This document shows, piece by piece, positions 1 through 4,735 of a DNA stretch of 6,048 nt. The notes beneath the pieces were generated by a model. That model saw only the letters and a program-made list of their open reading frames with translations, did no database searches and was not told where the DNA came from. Both the position numbers and the translations under genes were made by a program. This DNA comes from an uncultured Thermomicrobia bacterium. Its GTDB lineage: Bacteria; Chloroflexota; Chloroflexia; Thermomicrobiales; JALYUS01. The DNA lies in NCBI GenBank assembly GCA_937968015.1, contig CALBSO010000093.1, forward strand, positions 1-6,048, written 5' to 3'. Numbering within the stretch: the stretch's first letter is position 1; every line of letters starts with the position of its first letter.

Positions 1-50
1 AACTTGCATACGTCAGGCTTGCAATCGTCTAAGTTCGATTGGCTGCCTAC

Positions 51-257
51 TTAGCTGGTTTGGGTGATTGGCGTTGTTTGCGTCGCGTTCGCTGTCGCGG
101 TTGAATTATCAGAGAGGATATTCGCTGCCACTGCCGCATTGATCGGCGCCGCGATGTTCGCGTTGATCAGCGACATTTCCTCACGGTCGGGCAGTTCGCT
201 GGCATCCTGATTCTCGATCTCTTCCGCAGTCAGTTCGCGCTTCTTATCGTCTGCCAT
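51..257 (-). CDS. Small PDREEMSL-family protein, copy 1 (68 aa, unknown function)
   Basis: Function not recognised. The start at 257 is chosen because AAAGGGA (265-271) lies 7 nt upstream and the N-terminus then matches the two neighbouring paralogues; the frame stays open upstream to 434 but that extension has no counterpart. Residues 1-27 are charged (MADDKKREL, then acidic). PDREEMSL is at 23-30. A neutral Asn/Ala/Ile stretch at 31-48 has Asn at 34, 40 and 46, a six-residue spacing. The tail 49-68 (LSDN, then alternating Thr/Ala, ending TPITQTS) has almost no charge. There is no Cys, Trp, signal peptide or clear membrane helix. It is the last gene of the four-gene array. Near the stop its codons differ from copy 2 mostly at silent positions, which supports selection on the protein. 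It is the most diverged of the three PDREEMSL copies at DNA level, with more A/T-ending codons. It could be a structural or assembling peptide, or a leader-core precursor; this is inference only. Confidence 0.86.
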   Translation of the reverse strand: MADDKKRELTAEEIENQDASELPDREEMSLINANIAAPINAAVAANILSDNSTATANATQTTPITQTS

Positions 258-275
258 TCCACATTCCCTTTCACC

Positions 276-297
276 GGGGCGGCCATGTGGCCGCCCC
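276..297. other. Perfect 10-bp GC-rich inverted repeat between copies 2 and 1
   Basis: GGGGCGGCCA (276-285) and TGGCCGCCCC (288-297) are perfect reverse complements separated by 2 nt; in RNA this would fold as about a 9-bp stem with a 4-nt loop. On the minus strand it follows the copy 2 stop and ends only 4 nt before the ribosome binding site of copy 1. No T-tract follows, so a classical intrinsic terminator is unlikely. It could stabilise the upstream message, or limit ribosome access to the last gene and so set the ratio of products (inference). Confidence 0.6.
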
Positions 298-318
298 CGC
301 CCAACGTCTCCGAGAAGG

Positions 319-354
319 TTAGGTCGTCGTCTGCGTAATCGGAGCGGTCTGCGT
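319..354. repeat. Near-identical 36-nt gene end, repeated at 592-627
   Basis: The 36 nt ending copy 2 (stop codon included) recur at 592-627 as the end of copy 3 with 33 identical positions. The differences lie at repeat positions 7, 10 and 26, all third codon positions and all silent. The corresponding end of copy 1 (from 51) is much more diverged in DNA but still encodes Q-T-x-P-I-T-Q-T. The stop codons of the four genes lie at 51, 319, 592 and 860, giving spacings of 268, 273 and 268 bp, as expected of tandem duplication. Confidence 0.85.
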
Positions 355-528
355 GGCAGTCGCCGTTGCAGTTGAGTTGTCCGACAGCACATTGAGCGCT
401 GCGGCGAGATTGACTGGCGCTGCCACATTCGCATTCACCAGACTCATTTCCTCGCGGTCAGGCAGCTCCTCACCTTCCTGCGCCTCGAGTTCTTCCGGGG
501 TCAGTTCCTTCTGCCGCTTCTTCGTCAT
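319..528 (-). CDS. Small PDREEMSL-family protein, copy 2 (69 aa, unknown function)
   Basis: Paralogue of the genes on both sides; function not recognised. The start at 528 has AAAGGA (536-541) at 7-nt spacing, and MTKKRQKELTPEEL then aligns with the start of copy 3. A longer frame from 558 would put this ribosome binding site inside the coding region and is disfavoured. Layout: basic then acidic N-terminal part (1-22), PDREEMSL (23-30), neutral segment with Asn at 34, 40 and 46 (31-48), LSDN, then a strict Thr-every-second-residue run (T53, T55, T57, T59, T61) and an APITQTTT end. The two-residue alternation suits a beta strand with a Thr face and an Ala face (inference). The last 36 nt including the stop match copy 3 at 33 positions, and all three differences are synonymous. 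The gap to copy 1 is 61 bp and contains a strong perfect hairpin. Confidence 0.9.
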   Translation of the reverse strand: MTKKRQKELTPEELEAQEGEELPDREEMSLVNANVAAPVNLAAALNVLSDNSTATATATQTAPITQTTT

Positions 529-591
529 GTCATTTTCCTTTCTTTCCATGCGGCCCACTGCGGACCAGCCAAACGAACCTCGTTGGTTGGG

Positions 592-804
592 TTAGGTGGT
601 GGTCTGCGTAATCGGGGCGGTCTGCGTTGCATCGGCGGTCGCCTTCGCATTGTCCGACAGAACGTTCGCCGCTACCGCAGCGTTCACGGGGAGGGCCGCG
701 TTCAGGTTCACCAAGCTCATCTCCTCGCGGTCCGGCATTTCTTCGCCGCCTTGCGCCGCGAGTTCCTCCGGTGTGAGTTTGGGCTGCTTCTTCTCATCTG
801 CCAT
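592..804 (-). CDS. Small PDREEMSL-family protein, copy 3 (70 aa, unknown function)
   Basis: Paralogue of copies 1 and 2; function not recognised. The start at 804 has a near-ideal AAGGAGG (811-817) with 6-nt spacing. MADEKKQPKLTPEEL opens a charged N-terminal half; PDREEMSL is at residues 24-31; the Asn ladder is N35, N41, N47; LSDN is at 49-52; the tail ends APITQTTT. It differs from copy 2 by Met for Leu before PDREEMSL, Leu for Ala at 34 and Lys54/Asp58 in the tail, so the Thr ladder tolerates charged residues at alternate positions on one face. No Cys, signal peptide or transmembrane helix is seen. It lies 55 bp downstream of the 85-aa gene and 63 bp upstream of copy 2, all in one direction, so co-transcription is likely. 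The tail matches the end of the 85-aa protein in the pattern A-T-Q-x-A-P-I-x-Q. Confidence 0.9.
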   Translation of the reverse strand: MADEKKQPKLTPEELAAQGGEEMPDREEMSLVNLNAALPVNAAVAANVLSDNAKATADATQTAPITQTTT

Positions 805-810
805 GCAATG

Positions 811-817
811 CCTCCTT
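811..817 (-). promoter_or_regulatory. Ribosome binding site of copy 3
   Basis: AAGGAGG on the minus strand, 6 nt before the ATG at 804. It is the strongest of the array and fixes the start of copy 3, which in turn supports the aligned starts of copies 1 and 2. Confidence 0.85.
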
Positions 818-859
818 ACGAGTCCCAGGACACGGCGCCGGCCGCTCGCGTCCTACCGA

Positions 860-1117
860 TTATTCCGAGGGATGACCGTTTGGGGTTCCCTCTTCGCTCG
901 CCCCGCTACCGTCCTGAACGATCGGGGCGTCCTGAGTCGCGGAAGCATGGACCGTGCCACCGTTGTGCCCAACGTTCTTCGCGACCTTGATGTTTGTACG
1001 TCGTGCGACGTTGATGTGGCTGCCATCTTGGCTGCCCTCTGTTGCCTCACGCATCACGCGATCAACCGCGTCACGCACCTGCTTCATCCCGCGCTTGAGA
1101 TCGTTCCTGGCTGTCAT
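860..1117 (-). CDS. 85-aa protein sharing the array's C-terminal module (unknown function)
   Basis: First gene of the leftward array; function not recognised. The start at 1117 is set by GGAGG (1126-1130) with 8-nt spacing; an upstream in-frame ATG at 1219 lacks a ribosome binding site and falls inside a palindrome. Residues 1-28 are basic and look helical (LKRGMKQVRDAVDRVMRE), unlike the PDREEMSL leaders. Residues 34-69 align without gaps to residues 32-67 of copy 2 with 16 identities of 36, including the six-spaced Asn residues (36, 42, 48), T55, A58 and the block A-T-Q-D-A-P-I-V-Q at 60-68. An extra acidic/Gly/Ser tail (70-85) follows. In this copy the module carries basic residues (R39, R40, K44, K47) and His (34, 51, 57) where the others are neutral. 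It may be a partner subunit or a differently targeted version of the same module (inference). Confidence 0.85.
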   Translation of the reverse strand: MTARNDLKRGMKQVRDAVDRVMREATEGSQDGSHINVARRTNIKVAKNVGHNGGTVHASATQDAPIVQDGSGASEEGTPNGHPSE

Positions 1118-1125
1118 GCGTCTAT

Positions 1126-1130
1126 CCTCC
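1126..1130 (-). promoter_or_regulatory. Ribosome binding site of the 85-aa gene
   Basis: GGAGG on the minus strand, 8 nt before the ATG at 1117. It decides between this start and the longer frame from 1219, which has no such motif. Confidence 0.8.
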
Positions 1131-1203
1131 ACTTCATCCGCGATTCCACCAGCCGAGGAAGCAAGAAGTATGCCAAATACCGAAGAGCAGGGCATCTGTA
1201 AAG

Positions 1204-1219
1204 ATGACAAAATTGTCAT
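1204..1219. promoter_or_regulatory. Operator-like dyad ATGACAA-AA-TTGTCAT
   Basis: Perfect 7-bp arms (1204-1210 and 1213-1219) around a 2-nt AA centre, about 87 bp upstream of the first gene of the leftward array. The size and A/T-rich centre resemble binding sites of dimeric helix-turn-helix regulators. The stem is too weak for a terminator. No regulator gene is adjacent, so the binding protein is unknown. Confidence 0.4.
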
Positions 1220-1221
1220 GT

Positions 1222-1260
1222 ATTAGGATCGAAATCGTGGCACTACTCCTGCATCCTAAT
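1222..1260. promoter_or_regulatory. Spaced 8-bp inverted repeat ATTAGGAT...ATCCTAAT
   Basis: ATTAGGAT (1222-1229) and ATCCTAAT (1253-1260) are perfect reverse complements. Their centres are 31 bp apart, close to three helical turns, so two bound proteins would face the same side of the DNA. It starts 2 bp after the dyad at 1204-1219. Together they look like a compound operator for the array promoter, but this is inferred from geometry alone. Confidence 0.4.
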
Positions 1261-1482
1261 CGCCTACGGAGACGATCCCTTTGCCCTCCGCCGTGTGTGG
1301 AGCGATCATCGTCGGGCAAACGGGACTGCCGCCGATTACCCCGCGCATTGGCCGGCAGGTAGTGTCCACAGTCGTGCAGGTGGCGGTGGTCGCACGATCG
1401 CGAATGCGCTACCTATCACAGCCGGACTCGATGCTTGGGAACCGATCAGTCAAGCGCGCGATGTTGCGGAAGGTACCGGGTG

Positions 1483-1794
1483 ATGGTGTTGTATGTCTTG
1501 AAGTGGGATATTCCGCCGGAGACTCGCGAGGAATATGCGCGATGGCTCGCCCCGGCTATCCAGCAGAGCCTCAACGTTCCGGGTGTAATCGAATACCGCG
1601 CCTACACGACGATCGCCGGCCCAACGCGCAAGGTAGCAACCTACGAGTTCGCCGACTTGGCCGCATGGGAGGCATGGTACAGCCACCCGGAGATCCAGCG
1701 GATGCTCGACGAGTGGCAGACCTTGACGACGCACCGGACGCGTGACCTTTGGGGCCCGGAAACGATCACGATCCGCCCGAACGAGAGCGAATAA
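1483..1794 (+). CDS. Dimeric alpha/beta-barrel protein, antibiotic biosynthesis monooxygenase-like
   Basis: A 103-residue protein of the size and layout of single-domain ABM/EthD-type ferredoxin-like folds, small dimeric enzymes or heme/quinone-handling proteins of the cytoplasm. Visible: first strand MVLYVLKWDI (1-10), helix TREEYARWLAPAIQQSL (14-30), the typical turn V-P-G-V (32-35) leading into strand IEYRAY, another strand VATYEF, then a helix built on AAWEAW-x-x-HPEIQRMLDEW, a common signature in these families. No catalytic residue can be assigned, so the substrate is unknown. The start at 1483 has GGAAGG (1468-1473) at 9 nt; the GTG directly before it (1480) would give 6-nt spacing and one extra residue. 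The SDR gene follows after 61 bp on the same strand, so they may act on the same small molecule, such as a quinone or polyketide (inference). Confidence 0.8.
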   Translation: MVLYVLKWDIPPETREEYARWLAPAIQQSLNVPGVIEYRAYTTIAGPTRKVATYEFADLAAWEAWYSHPEIQRMLDEWQTLTTHRTRDLWGPETITIRPNESE

Positions 1795-1855
1795 TGAATG
1801 ATCGTGGCGGCGACGCGGAATGTCGCTGGTTGCCATACTGAAGCGGAGGCATCGC

Positions 1856-2629
1856 ATGCAGTTCCCCAGTCTACGCGTGGACGGCCAGGTAGCGTTGGTC
1901 ACGGGGACCGGGACGGGCATCGGGCGGGCGAGCGCCCTCGCGCTCGCCGCTGCGGGCGCCACGGTCGTATTCACGGAACTTCCCCATCGCCTCGCCGCCG
2001 CCAAAGCGACCGCGCAGACTGCGAAGCACGACTACGGCACGGAAACAGGAACGGTACCGCTCGATGTCACACGCCTCGACCTGATTGACGCGGCCGTCGC
2101 ACAGACGCTCGAATGGTTCGGACGAATTGACATCCTTGTGAACAATGCCGGGGTCAACACCCCCCAAGCGGCGCTCGATGTCACGGAACAGATATGGGAC
2201 CGTATCCTGGACACCAACCTGAAGGGCGTCTTCTTCATGTCGCAGGCGGTGGGGCGCGGGATGATCGCGCGAAAGCACGGGAAAATCATCACGATCGCCT
2301 CACAGATGGGCGTCAACGGCTACGAGCGGCGCGCGGCGTATTGCGCCAGCAAGGCCGGAGTAATCAATCTCACCCGGGCCCTCGCGGTCGAGTGGGCACG
2401 CTATGGTCTTCGGGTCAATTGTATCGGCCCGACCTTCGTGGAGAGCGAGACGAATGCGACGCTCTTCCAGGATGAGGCATTTTATGAGGAGACAGTCGCG
2501 CACATCCCGGTCGGCCGCATCGCGAAACCGGCTGACATCGTCGGCGCGGTCGTTTATCTCGCCTCGCCGGCAGCCGATATGGTGAACGGGCACACCCTGC
2601 TGGTTGACGGCGGCTGGTCCGCGTGGTGA
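1856..2629 (+). CDS. Classical short-chain dehydrogenase/reductase (SDR), oxidoreductase
   Basis: A 257-residue cytoplasmic NAD(P)-dependent oxidoreductase of typical classical SDR length. Visible: glycine motif T16-G-x-x-x-G21-x-G23 in the first Rossmann turn; acidic E41 after the second strand, which favours NAD(H) over NADP(H); D70-V for the adenine; NNAG at 96-99; the full catalytic tetrad N121, S149, Y162, K166 (Y-C-A-S-K); and a C-terminal LVDGGW usual in FabG-like SDRs. The stretch R-V-N-C-I-G-P after the active site is also typical. The start at 1856 has GGAGG (1845-1849) at 6-nt spacing and places V-A-L-V-T-G at the normal distance; the ATG at 1820 has no such site and would add 12 atypical residues. 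The substrate cannot be told from sequence; sugar-alcohol, 3-oxoacyl and quinone-type substrates are all found in this family. Likely co-transcribed with the ABM-like gene. Confidence 0.93.
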   Translation: MQFPSLRVDGQVALVTGTGTGIGRASALALAAAGATVVFTELPHRLAAAKATAQTAKHDYGTETGTVPLDVTRLDLIDAAVAQTLEWFGRIDILVNNAGVNTPQAALDVTEQIWDRILDTNLKGVFFMSQAVGRGMIARKHGKIITIASQMGVNGYERRAAYCASKAGVINLTRALAVEWARYGLRVNCIGPTFVESETNATLFQDEAFYEETVAHIPVGRIAKPADIVGAVVYLASPAADMVNGHTLLVDGGWSAW

Positions 2630-2732
2630 TGACCGCCTGCCATCACCCCGGACGGATCACTGTGGTGAAATCCGGAGATTCCGGTACGCAATTCGGAGCG
2701 GCGAGCACAAGGACGCCAATAGCCTGATCCCG

Positions 2733-3389
2733 CTATGTCTGGATCTCTTCACCCGACAGTATGCGACGGAGGGTGGCGAGCGCGCGGAATTGGAGCGCGC
2801 GGATGGCGTCCTCCCGTTTGCCCATTGCCTGCGCTACCTCGCGCCCGCTCATCCCCTGGACGAAGCGCAAGACGATCACATCGCGCTGATCGTCGGTGAG
2901 GGTGTGGAGCGCCTTGAGGAGATCCGCCGAGTCAATATTGAGATCGAGCGGCGGCCCGGTATCCTCGATGCCCTCATGGACTTCGGGGATGAGCGTGACG
3001 GTCGGGCGGAGGGCGCGATAATGATCCACGACGCGGTTATGCGCCAGGCGGTAGAGCCAGGCGAGAAAGGGAACACCCTGCTCGCGATAGCGGCCCATCG
3101 CCCGCCACGCACTCTCGAAGATTGCTTCGGTGAGATCCTCGGAATCCGACGCGTCACGGATGCGTGCGACGACATAGCGCGCAATCGTTGCGCGGTGCCG
3201 CTCGTAGAGCACGCCGAACGCCTCGCGGCTCCCGTCACGCGCCTGCTGGATGAGTACCGCCTCATCCACATCGGTCACGATGGAGAGGGATACCGACGGA
3301 TCGCGGGCCGCCCGGCGTGCCGCGACCGCGCGGAGCAGCATTGCCCGGCTCGGTCTCATCGTTTGGGGAGACTCAGCCACCGCCGTCAT
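2733..3389 (-). CDS. ECF-type RNA polymerase sigma factor
   Basis: A 218-residue sigma-70 family protein with only regions 2 and 4, as in group 4 (ECF) factors, which redirect RNA polymerase to a small regulon. Region 2 spans about residues 45-125: core-binding segment with DLTEAIFESAWRA (85-97) and promoter-contact segment FLAWLYRLAHNRVVDHYR (108-125). A linker (126-156) precedes region 4 (about 157-211), with L-T-D-D-Q-R-D-V-I-V-L-R-F and the helix-turn-helix S-G-R-E-V-A-Q-A-M-G-K. The start at 3389 is supported by AGGA (3398-3401) at 8 nt; it leaves an Arg/Ala-rich extension of about 40 residues ahead of region 2, longer than usual. A GTG at 3278 would remove it but has no ribosome binding site. 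It lies 76 bp downstream of the URO-D-like gene in the same direction. It is convergent with the SDR gene across 103 bp without an obvious terminator. No anti-sigma gene lies next to it. Confidence 0.93.
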   Translation of the reverse strand: MTAVAESPQTMRPSRAMLLRAVAARRAARDPSVSLSIVTDVDEAVLIQQARDGSREAFGVLYERHRATIARYVVARIRDASDSEDLTEAIFESAWRAMGRYREQGVPFLAWLYRLAHNRVVDHYRALRPTVTLIPEVHEGIEDTGPPLDLNIDSADLLKALHTLTDDQRDVIVLRFVQGMSGREVAQAMGKREDAIRALQFRALATLRRILSGEEIQT

Positions 3390-3415
3390 CGCCCTTATCC
3401 TACCCCGTTACTCCC

Positions 3416-3431
3416 GTCCACCCGGGTGGAC
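3416..3431. promoter_or_regulatory. 16-bp perfect palindrome upstream of the sigma gene
   Basis: GTCCACCCGGGTGGAC reads identically on both strands. It sits 27 bp before the sigma factor start and 35 bp after the URO-D-like stop. As RNA it gives only about a 6-bp stem with no following T-tract, so an operator is more likely than a terminator. The cognate protein is unknown. Confidence 0.4.
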
Positions 3432-3439
3432 TTTCACGT

Positions 3440-3455
3440 TGTACGGACGCGTACA
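3440..3455. promoter_or_regulatory. Second dyad TGTACG-GACG-CGTACA in the same gap
   Basis: Perfect 6-bp arms (3440-3445 and 3450-3455) around a 4-nt centre, 8 bp from the 16-bp palindrome. The two centres are 24 bp apart. CACGTT occurs at 3435-3440 and again at 3461-3466, flanking this dyad as a direct repeat. Packing of symmetric elements in a 76-bp gap suggests control of the sigma gene, but this rests only on pattern. Confidence 0.33.
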
Positions 3456-3465
3456 TATCGCACGT

Positions 3466-4404
3466 TCACTGTGGTCGTATATCACCGAGCACCGCGCGTC
3501 CCCGGTGCAGATGGGTATGGGGCGTCTCATCCGGCACGGAGCAGCCATTCGCGAGAATGAACTTCCGGCCGCCCGTCTGCTCCACTGCGTCCTCTGCTTC
3601 GGCGATCAGCGCTCGCTCGTCGCCTTTGGCGAGGGCGCCGAACTCGTGCAACCCACCCATGAAGCATTTGTCGCTTTTCAGACGCACCTCGCGCAGCGAG
3701 AGCCCCGTCAATCGGTCGCTCCAACTGAGCACCTGGACGGGATAATCAATGGCGAGGTCCATCAACAGGTCATGATCGCCGTGGACGTGGCAGACATTGA
3801 GCCAGCCACTCTCCGCACCACGCAGGGCGGTGAAATCGTACGGTCGGCCAAACTCCCGGTAGCCGATCTCGCCGAGACCGTCCGACGTGATCCCTTGTAG
3901 TGCGTAGTAGACGCCGTCGGCGCCGGCGGCGATGGCGGCGGCGATATTTCGTTGCAGGTTCTCGGCGATGACGCCGAGCGCGTGGTGGATCGCGGCGGGA
4001 TGCTCGCGCAGATGGCGGGTGAATGTCTCAGCATCAGCGGCGAAGCGACGGACCTCGGCGACTGGGTTGTAGATCGTCAGGATGATCGGCGTCTCGGCCC
4101 CGAGCGCTTCGCGTAGCATGCGGATGGCGACGAGCCGCTGGCCGAACATCCCCTGATCGGGGGCAACCGCCTCGATCAGCGCCCAATCCTCGGGCTCACG
4201 CACCGCCTGGCGCGGGAAGGGGTAGGGGAGGTCCGGCATAATCTTGACGATGTCGAGATCGAACTCCTGATCGAAGAAGCGGAGCGTCACCTCCGCCATC
4301 CGCGCGCCGGACCCGCCGGGGCGGAAGTGATGCCAGAAGCAGAGGGGCAGCCGGTCCACCGGCTGACCGCTCACCGCGGCGCGCACCCGCTCGATCCGTG
4401 TCAT
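3466..4404 (-). CDS. Uroporphyrinogen decarboxylase-like (URO-D/MtaA superfamily) protein, not HemE
   Basis: A 312-residue TIM-barrel protein of the URO-D superfamily, which includes HemE and corrinoid methyltransferases such as MtaA and CmuA. The N-terminus T-R-I-E-R-V-R-A-A-V-S-G-Q-P-V-D-R (2-18) is the usual superfamily opening. The HemE signature around M-R-Q-A-G-R is absent and replaced by F-W-H-H-F-R-P, so heme synthesis is unlikely. A-A-G-A-D-G-V-Y-Y (159-167), C-H-V-H-G-D (205-210), Y-P-V-Q-V-L-S-W-S-D-R (221-231), G-G-L-H-E-F (250-255) and the C-terminal I-L-A-N-G-C-S-V-P-D-E-T-P (283-295) follow the family order. H206, H208 and C288 occupy places resembling the His-x-Cys...Cys zinc site of the methyltransferases, so a zinc-dependent methyl transfer role is possible. 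No corrinoid protein gene is nearby. The ATG at 4404 has GGAGG only 2 nt away; the in-frame GTG at 4413, with GGGGG 6 nt upstream, adds three residues and may be the true start. Confidence 0.87.
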   Translation of the reverse strand: MTRIERVRAAVSGQPVDRLPLCFWHHFRPGGSGARMAEVTLRFFDQEFDLDIVKIMPDLPYPFPRQAVREPEDWALIEAVAPDQGMFGQRLVAIRMLREALGAETPIILTIYNPVAEVRRFAADAETFTRHLREHPAAIHHALGVIAENLQRNIAAAIAAGADGVYYALQGITSDGLGEIGYREFGRPYDFTALRGAESGWLNVCHVHGDHDLLMDLAIDYPVQVLSWSDRLTGLSLREVRLKSDKCFMGGLHEFGALAKGDERALIAEAEDAVEQTGGRKFILANGCSVPDETPHTHLHRGRAVLGDIRPQ

Positions 4405-4735
4405 TTCCTCCACTGGCTGCCCCCTTTTCCTCGCCGTCTCCGCTACTCCCGTTTTCGCGCTCGACCACGATGCATCGCCCATTCTCAAGCCCCATGCGAA
4501 TGATGCATGAGTCTACCACAACGGGTGTTGGAGGAGAACGTACACCTGGAAACAGGCGGCAGACAGCGGACAGCATGCACGGGTTTCCGCCGTGACGTAC
4601 TATTCGTCATCCATCGCTGAAGAGATTCTCTGCGTGGCAGAGCAACGATCGCTGGGAGACGAACGCATGATGGGTTTGGCTCACCCCGCTATCACTCGCT
4701 GCTCGCTGTTTGCTGGCGGCTGGCGGCTGCTCGTC
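4405..4735. other. Non-coding stretch between lipoprotein and URO-D-like genes
   Basis: About 330 bp (322 if the GTG start of the URO-D-like gene is used) lie between the lipoprotein stop and the URO-D-like start, both on the minus strand. It should hold the lipoprotein terminator and the URO-D-like promoter. I see a small perfect hairpin, CTCTGC-GTG-GCAGAG (4628-4642), without a T-tract, and two copies of GATGCAT (4469-4475 and 4502-4508) 33 bp apart. No RNA gene, riboswitch core or coding signal was recognised; frames crossing it are extensions or shadows of the flanking genes. Confidence 0.55.

Larger units (their letters stand above)
1118..1482. other. Divergent intergenic region, regulatory
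   Basis: 365 bp separate the leftward small-protein array from the rightward ABM-like gene. Open frames cross it on both strands (for example a leftward TTG-started frame from 1319 to 1134), but none has a ribosome binding site or a recognisable domain, and they overlap each other. The stretch around 1190-1260 is more A/T-rich than its surroundings and carries two inverted repeats listed separately, as expected of a promoter/operator zone. I could not place a convincing -35/-10 pair on either strand. Confidence 0.6.

Noticed and set aside
29..54. CTAAGT...ACTTAG inverted repeat at the end of copy 1 as a terminator.
   Set aside because: Only a 6-bp A/T-rich stem with a 14-nt loop overlapping the stop codon and no T-tract; too weak.
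258..434. Arg-rich N-terminal extension of copy 1.
   Set aside because: It is the antisense-frame shadow of copy 2, has no counterpart in paralogues, and a good ribosome binding site precedes the ATG at 257.
1118..1219. N-terminal extension of the 85-aa protein from ATG 1219 with a hydrophobic, signal-like stretch.
   Set aside because: No ribosome binding site; the ATG is part of a palindrome; GGAGG at ideal distance supports the start at 1117.
1238..1253. Sigma-54-like promoter TGGCAC-N5-CTGCA on the plus strand.
   Set aside because: Only one mismatch to TGGCAC-N5-TTGCW with correct GG/GC spacing, but it lies 230 bp from the next plus-strand gene, inside the spaced inverted repeat, and no sigma-54-dependent activator is present. 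One chance match is expected when scanning by eye.
1134..1319. Leftward 61-residue frame with a hydrophobic end.
   Set aside because: Starts at TTG without a ribosome binding site, overlaps the operator-like repeats and resembles nothing I recognise.
3446..3469. ECF-type promoter GTGAAC...CGTC upstream of the sigma gene on the minus strand.
   Set aside because: Boxes are separated by only 14 nt, shorter than usual ECF promoters, and the -35 candidate overlaps the URO-D-like stop codon.
2604..3560. Plus-strand 318-residue open frame.
   Set aside because: Antisense shadow of the sigma factor gene, whose region 2 and 4 motifs are clear on the minus strand.
4470..4508. Two ATGCAT palindromes upstream of the URO-D-like gene as an operator pair.
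   Set aside because: Six-base palindromes are common by chance and nothing else supports regulation here.
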